Below, one piece after another: positions 50,762 through 55,081 of a DNA stretch of 55,081 bases. A model generated the notes under the pieces. The model saw nothing but the letters and a program-made list of their open reading frames with translations, was not told the origin of the DNA and ran no database searches. Each line of letters opens with the position of its first letter. Positions within the stretch are counted from its first letter, which is position 1. The DNA comes from Oxalobacteraceae bacterium (GTDB lineage: Bacteria > Pseudomonadota > Gammaproteobacteria > Burkholderiales > Burkholderiaceae_D). The DNA lies in the NCBI GenBank assembly GCA_947464955.1, contig CANHZI010000004.1, positions 1 to 55,081 of the forward strand, written 5' to 3'. Made by a program: the position numbers and the translations under genes.

Positions 50762-53700
50762 ATGCCGCACATTTCTAAAAAGACCTTAGGTATCGTTTTA
50801 TTGTCGACTGCTGTTGCGGCTGCTGGTGCAGGCGCTTGGTGGTTCAAGAAACACAAAAATACGCGCGCCGTCGGTGGTGATGCGATTGTGAGTAATCCCG
50901 ATGGGCCATTTGTAGTGAATAGCTGTATCGCGCGCTTGCACGATGACAAGCCGGCTTTAGCTGTGATGTTTTCTGACAGTGTCGATACCGATCAAGCACT
51001 TGATAAGCTAATCGAAGTCAGTGACCTAGGCGATACCAAGGCGAAGACCAATAAACCAGCCACCTCAGCCTCTGCAACGGCCGCTTCGAAAGCGAGTGAA
51101 TTGGTCAAAGGCGGTTGGATTGTTTCTGATAATCCGCATGTTCTGCTGTTTCCCTTCGTGAAGGCAGGGCATCAATACCGCATTAATTTGAGTGCGAATG
51201 TCGCATCCGGTAGAAATAAAAAATTAGACCAAGCCCACACCTGCGAAGTCTTAAGTGATGAAATGGCGCCGTCTTATTTCTTCGCCAGCAAAGGTACAGT
51301 CTTACCAGCGGGTCTCAATGGTGGCTTGCCAGTCGTGACTGTTAATATCCCAGAGGTCGATGTTGAGTTCTTACGAATCTCACCAGAGAAGATGCCCAAG
51401 TTTATCGACATGGTGGTGGGTAAGCCGCGCAAATCTTCATCAACAGAGAATGAAGAAGAAAGTGAAGCAACTGATACTGAAGGTGAAGGCGAGGGAGATT
51501 ATTACTACGACTACTACAGCTCACGAAATAAATTCAAAGGGCAAACATCGGGCTGGCAACTCAATGCTTTGCAAGGGATAGCGGAAAGCGTGTATCACAA
51601 TCGTTTCGTCACGAATGAGGTGCCGAATAGTCGCAAAGTGAGCTTCCTCCCGGTTGAGAAAATCAATGAACTCAAGGAGCCTGGCATTTATGTTGCGGTG
51701 ATGCGCAGGCCTGGCTACTACGACTACGACTATCAGGTCACCTATTTTTATGTCAGCGATATTGGTTTGCATGTCAGACGTCAAGTCAAGCAAACCGATG
51801 TGTTCACGACTTCCTTAAAAGAAGGAAAAGCACAAGGGGGTATCGAGCTCGAAGTCTTGGGTGATGAGGGCAAGGTTCTACTACGCGGCAAAACTGATGG
51901 TGATGGCCATGGTGTATTACCGGGTTTGCCCGCGAATGCGCGTCTCTTGCTCGCTAAGCGCGGTAAAGAAGTCTCCATGATTGCGCTGCAAGAACCCGGC
52001 TTAGATTTGGCGGAATTCGATATTGGCGGCCACTTGCCTCGTGATGCGAAATTATTCGCATGGTCAGGTCGAGATCTGTATCGCCCAGGTGAGAAATTTG
52101 TGGTATCGATGATGGCACGATCGGCAGAAGGCGTCGCCTTACCACCGACGCCAATTAAGGTCGATTTGAAAAAACCAAGCGGAGATGTGGTTAGCTCTAG
52201 CGTCTGGCAACCGAATACAAAAACACCAGGCTATCTGCAGAACCATATTGATCTTCCACCAGACGCCGATACAGGGCGTTGGTCACTTGAGTTCCGCGCT
52301 GATCCCTCCGCCAAACGTGCTGATACCATCTACACCTTCCAAGTTGAAGAGTTTTTGCCGGAACGAATGAAGTTGAGTTTGAAGAGCGACAGTACGCCAT
52401 TAGGCGTCAACGATAGTTTCAGTGTGGCGGTACAAGGCGATTATCTGTATGGCGCGCCTGCTGCGGGCAATCGCTTGCTCGGTAGCGTGGCCCAAGAGCG
52501 TACTCGTAATCCTGTCGCTAAAGAATGGCCGGGTTTCATCTTTGGCGATTTCGCTGATGACGCCAACAAGAGTCGTGCTGAACTGGAAGAATCTGCGCTC
52601 GATGACAGCGGTAAAGCCAATGTCGATGTGCCTTACACCGCGAACGCCAAATCGCCACTCAAGGTACGCGCTTCCTTTAGTTTGTTGGAATCTGGTGGTC
52701 GACCTGTGGTGCGCTCGATCGAGCGTATCTGGTGGCCTGCGAAAGCGATGTTAGCAGTGCGTCCTGCTTTCGATAGTGATGTTGCGCGCGAAGGCAGTAT
52801 GGCCGAATTTGAAGTGATTCGCGTCAATCAAAGTGGTAAGTTTGAAGCGCTTAAACAAGCACCTTTCAAACTCGTGCGTGAAGATCGCCAGTACTATTGG
52901 CGTTACGATGCAGGCCGCGGCTGGCATTCAGGATATTCCGAAGCGGAAGAGACCGTGCACTCTGGTGCGATCGAACTCAAAAATCGCGCCAAACTCACCG
53001 TGCCTGTGACCTGGGGAACCTATCGTTTGGAGGTCGCCGATCCAGAAACGAATCTGATCTTACGTTATCGCTTCTACGCTGGATGGAATGCACAAGACAG
53101 CGAGAGTGTGGGTAACCGTCCTGACCGTGTTCGCTTGCAACTCGAAGGCGCGCCGGCTAAACCAGGTAATGATGTGAAATTGAAGATCGTGCCGCCACAT
53201 GATGGTGAGGCTTTGGTCTTGGTTGAAGCCGACAAAGTCTTGTGGAGCAAGCGCGTCGCGGTGAGCACGGAAGGCACGACGGTCAGTATTCCTATCGATA
53301 AGAATTGGAATCGTTCTGATATGTATGTGTCGACGGTGGTTTTCCGTCCGGGTAGCCAAGGCGATAAAGTGACACCGGCCCGTGCTGTTGGTTTGACTTG
53401 GTTGCCGCTTGCGCGTGAAGCACGTAAGTTGAAAGTGAAAGTGAACGTACCGGCGCAAATTGAACCCGAAAAACGCATGGTGGCGAAAGTGAAGGTTGAG
53501 AATGCGGGCGGTAAGAAAGCAATGGTGACCGTGTCTGCCGTCGATGTCGGTATCCTCAATATCACCAATTTCAAAACGCCAGATCCGTTTGACTTCTTCT
53601 TTGGTAAGCATCGATTCGGTGCGGAGCTCAGCGATCTCTACGGTAAATTGATTGAACGTTTAGATGGCAGCATCGGTAAGATTAAGTGGGGCGGTGATGC

Positions 53701-55081
53701 TGGCAAACGTGATACGAAGAGCATGCCGAAAAAAGTGAAGTTGGTTGATCTGTTTTCTGGACCTGTACAGCTAAACGATAAAGGCGAAGCCGATGTGCCG
53801 CTGAATATCCCTGACTTTAATGGCACTTTGCGCGTGACGGTGGTCGCGTCGACCGAAGAAGCCTACGGCAGTACTGACAAAGAAGTGGTGGTCAGTGCCC
53901 CTATCGTTGCTGAAATTGCGATGCCACGCTTCATTGGACCTGGCGATAATTCAACTTTTGCACTCGATGTCACGAATATGATGCAGGCCGAACAAAGCAT
54001 CAGTATTAAGTTGTCATCAGATAAGTTACTGAAGATCGCGGAAGGTGAACGCAATATTAAGCTGACACCCAAGCAAAGAAATATTTTGCGTTTTAATGTA
54101 GAACCGACCGAGCCCTATGGTTTGTCTCGTATCAGTCTCGATGTGAAAACTGCTGGCGTCAAACCTGTAGTGATCCATCGTGAGTTCGCCTTACAGATTC
54201 AGCCGCCAGTGCCACGTGAGCAAGACGCGCGCCGTATTCGCATTGAACCGGGCGCCACCCAAAAATTGGATGCGGCGATGGTGGAGCGCTTCTATCGTGG
54301 TTCAGCGACTTTGAGTGTGGCGATGTCCAACCGTCCGCCTCTGAATGTGCGCAGTATTGTTCAGGGTTTGCTCGATTACCCATACGGATGTTTGGAGCAA
54401 ACCACGAGCGCTGCCTATCCTCATGTCTTTATTGACGAAGAAGGAGCAAAGGCCGTTGGCCTAAAACCACATAGCCGTGAACAGCGCGCGAAGTTCATTG
54501 AAGGTGCGATTGCGCGTATCGCAGGCATGCAAGGTGCTGAAGGTGGTTTCCGCTTATGGAACGGTACCGATGGTTCTTATGAGGTTTGGTTGACACCGTA
54601 TGTCACCAGCTTCCTGGCAGATGCGCGCGAGGCAGGATTCAATGTGCCGGAAGAAATGACGAAGCGCGCGCAGAAATGGATGACGGATAAGTTAAACGGT
54701 GCAGCTAATCAGTTCTCTCCTTTGCCCGCTGCTGTTAAGCCTGATGCGAATGGACGATATGACTGGCGTGATTACGATTTGATTCGCAATAGTCATCAAC
54801 GTTTCGCTGAGTTGGCGCATATTGGTTATATGTTGGCACGTGATCAAAAGGCATCTCTTGCATCTTTGCGATTGCTGCACGATAGCTATCGTGATCGCGC
54901 GAAATCTCCTCTGCCTTTGGTGCATTTGGGCCTGGCCTTGCAAATGATGGGTGACCAAAAACGTGCTGATGTCGCTTTCAACGACGCCATGACAAAACCT
55001 TACGGTATTCGTACCGATTGGGAATGGGATTGGCTCGGTGATTACGGCACGGCCGTACGTGATCAAGCGATGTCCTACGCC
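50762..55081 (+). CDS. Bacterial alpha-2-macroglobulin (YfhM-like), 3' end outside the window
   Basis: An open frame of at least 1440 codons that runs off the window. Residues 9-27 form a signal anchor without a lipobox Cys. The MG2-type segment LFAWSGRDLYRPGEKF lies near 435. An acidic, Tyr-rich insert (EGEGEGDYYYDYYSS) occurs near 240. The thioester motif C1210-L-E-Q1213 in YPYGCLEQTTS is intact, followed by the helical thioester domain (FRLWNGTDGSYEVWLTPYV). Such proteins trap external proteases in the periplasm. They are usually followed by pbpC, which would lie beyond the window. The start ATG has GGGA upstream. The full length and C-terminus are unknown here. Confidence 0.92.
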   Translation, partial: MPHISKKTLGIVLLSTAVAAAGAGAWWFKKHKNTRAVGGDAIVSNPDGPFVVNSCIARLHDDKPALAVMFSDSVDTDQALDKLIEVSDLGDTKAKTNKPATSASATAASKASELVKGGWIVSDNPHVLLFPFVKAGHQYRINLSANVASGRNKKLDQAHTCEVLSDEMAPSYFFASKGTVLPAGLNGGLPVVTVNIPEVDVEFLRISPEKMPKFIDMVVGKPRKSSSTENEEESEATDTEGEGEGDYYYDYYSSRNKFKGQTSGWQLNALQGIAESVYHNRFVTNEVPNSRKVSFLPVEKINELKEPGIYVAVMRRPGYYDYDYQVTYFYVSDIGLHVRRQVKQTDVFTTSLKEGKAQGGIELEVLGDEGKVLLRGKTDGDGHGVLPGLPANARLLLAKRGKEVSMIALQEPGLDLAEFDIGGHLPRDAKLFAWSGRDLYRPGEKFVVSMMARSAEGVALPPTPIKVDLKKPSGDVVSSSVWQPNTKTPGYLQNHIDLPPDADTGRWSLEFRADPSAKRADTIYTFQVEEFLPERMKLSLKSDSTPLGVNDSFSVAVQGDYLYGAPAAGNRLLGSVAQERTRNPVAKEWPGFIFGDFADDANKSRAELEESALDDSGKANVDVPYTANAKSPLKVRASFSLLESGGRPVVRSIERIWWPAKAMLAVRPAFDSDVAREGSMAEFEVIRVNQSGKFEALKQAPFKLVREDRQYYWRYDAGRGWHSGYSEAEETVHSGAIELKNRAKLTVPVTWGTYRLEVADPETNLILRYRFYAGWNAQDSESVGNRPDRVRLQLEGAPAKPGNDVKLKIVPPHDGEALVLVEADKVLWSKRVAVSTEGTTVSIPIDKNWNRSDMYVSTVVFRPGSQGDKVTPARAVGLTWLPLAREARKLKVKVNVPAQIEPEKRMVAKVKVENAGGKKAMVTVSAVDVGILNITNFKTPDPFDFFFGKHRFGAELSDLYGKLIERLDGSIGKIKWGGDAGKRDTKSMPKKVKLVDLFSGPVQLNDKGEADVPLNIPDFNGTLRVTVVASTEEAYGSTDKEVVVSAPIVAEIAMPRFIGPGDNSTFALDVTNMMQAEQSISIKLSSDKLLKIAEGERNIKLTPKQRNILRFNVEPTEPYGLSRISLDVKTAGVKPVVIHREFALQIQPPVPREQDARRIRIEPGATQKLDAAMVERFYRGSATLSVAMSNRPPLNVRSIVQGLLDYPYGCLEQTTSAAYPHVFIDEEGAKAVGLKPHSREQRAKFIEGAIARIAGMQGAEGGFRLWNGTDGSYEVWLTPYVTSFLADAREAGFNVPEEMTKRAQKWMTDKLNGAANQFSPLPAAVKPDANGRYDWRDYDLIRNSHQRFAELAHIGYMLARDQKASLASLRLLHDSYRDRAKSPLPLVHLGLALQMMGDQKRADVAFNDAMTKPYGIRTDWEWDWLGDYGTAVRDQAMSYA

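Noticed and set aside
53060-53611. 183-codon minus-strand frame within the alpha-2-macroglobulin gene
   Set aside because: It is antisense to an open frame of 1440 codons with family motifs; a shadow.

Overview
The window looks like chromosomal DNA of a betaproteobacterium of the order Burkholderiales, most like the Oxalobacteraceae (an Undibacterium-type genome is my best guess; this rests on recall of gene content and protein style, not on a search). Supporting signs are the betaproteobacterial type of glutamate-cysteine ligase, the argS / SPOR protein / dsbA / SDR order, the EIIA-HPr-EI regulatory PTS next to the glutathione genes, and moderate GC content. Almost all of it is dense, ordinary chromosome. 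I see no prophage, transposase, CRISPR array or integrated island.

Layout. Bases 1-673 hold the 3' end of an rRNA operon (23S end, 5S, terminator). Bases 790-7485 hold a flavoprotein with a DUF1289 protein, an alpha-carbonic anhydrase with a Lys/Ser/Glu repeat region, a DUF2520 protein, a Cache-like diguanylate cyclase, an AI-2E family membrane protein and an ABM-domain protein. Bases 7632-12553 form a probable gshA-gshB-EIIA-ptsH-ptsI operon: glutathione synthesis joined to a PTS phosphorelay without a sugar permease. Bases 12936-15438 carry a chemoreceptor and two tandem exported TonB_C mini-proteins. Bases 15532-23681 carry an aminotransferase, an MHS-type transporter, glpD, a HAAS/DUF1700 membrane protein and an orphan periplasmic binding protein.

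Bases 24746-31623 are rich in signalling genes: a degenerate GGDEF protein that keeps an inhibitory-site motif, an HD-GYP-type protein lacking the His of its HD pair, an EAL protein whose start overlaps the stop of the HD-GYP gene, and a methylglyoxal synthase with a degenerate duplicate of itself at the N-terminus. A lone CII-like regulator follows. Bases 32262-35167 hold a histidine kinase and response regulator divergent from a Spy/CpxP-like Met/His-rich periplasmic protein. Bases 35233-41048 hold an M29-type peptidase, a Cys/Ser-tailed membrane protein, slyX, gtrA, an unknown protein and a TPR-GGDEF sensor cyclase.

Bases 41124-41437 are a complete tRNA-Val / tRNA-Asp transcription unit with a good promoter and terminator. 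rdgC, argS, a SPOR protein, a DsbA with an unusual CPGC active site, an SDR, a cobalamin-binding-like protein without signal peptide and a TonB-dependent receptor follow. The window ends inside a large alpha-2-macroglobulin gene (50762 onward) that has an intact CLEQ thioester motif. Five proteins here relate to cyclic-di-GMP (4303, 24746, 27645, 29348, 38988). The 24.7-31.6 kb stretch, with its loss of catalytic residues and internal duplication, is the part most deserving of a second look.
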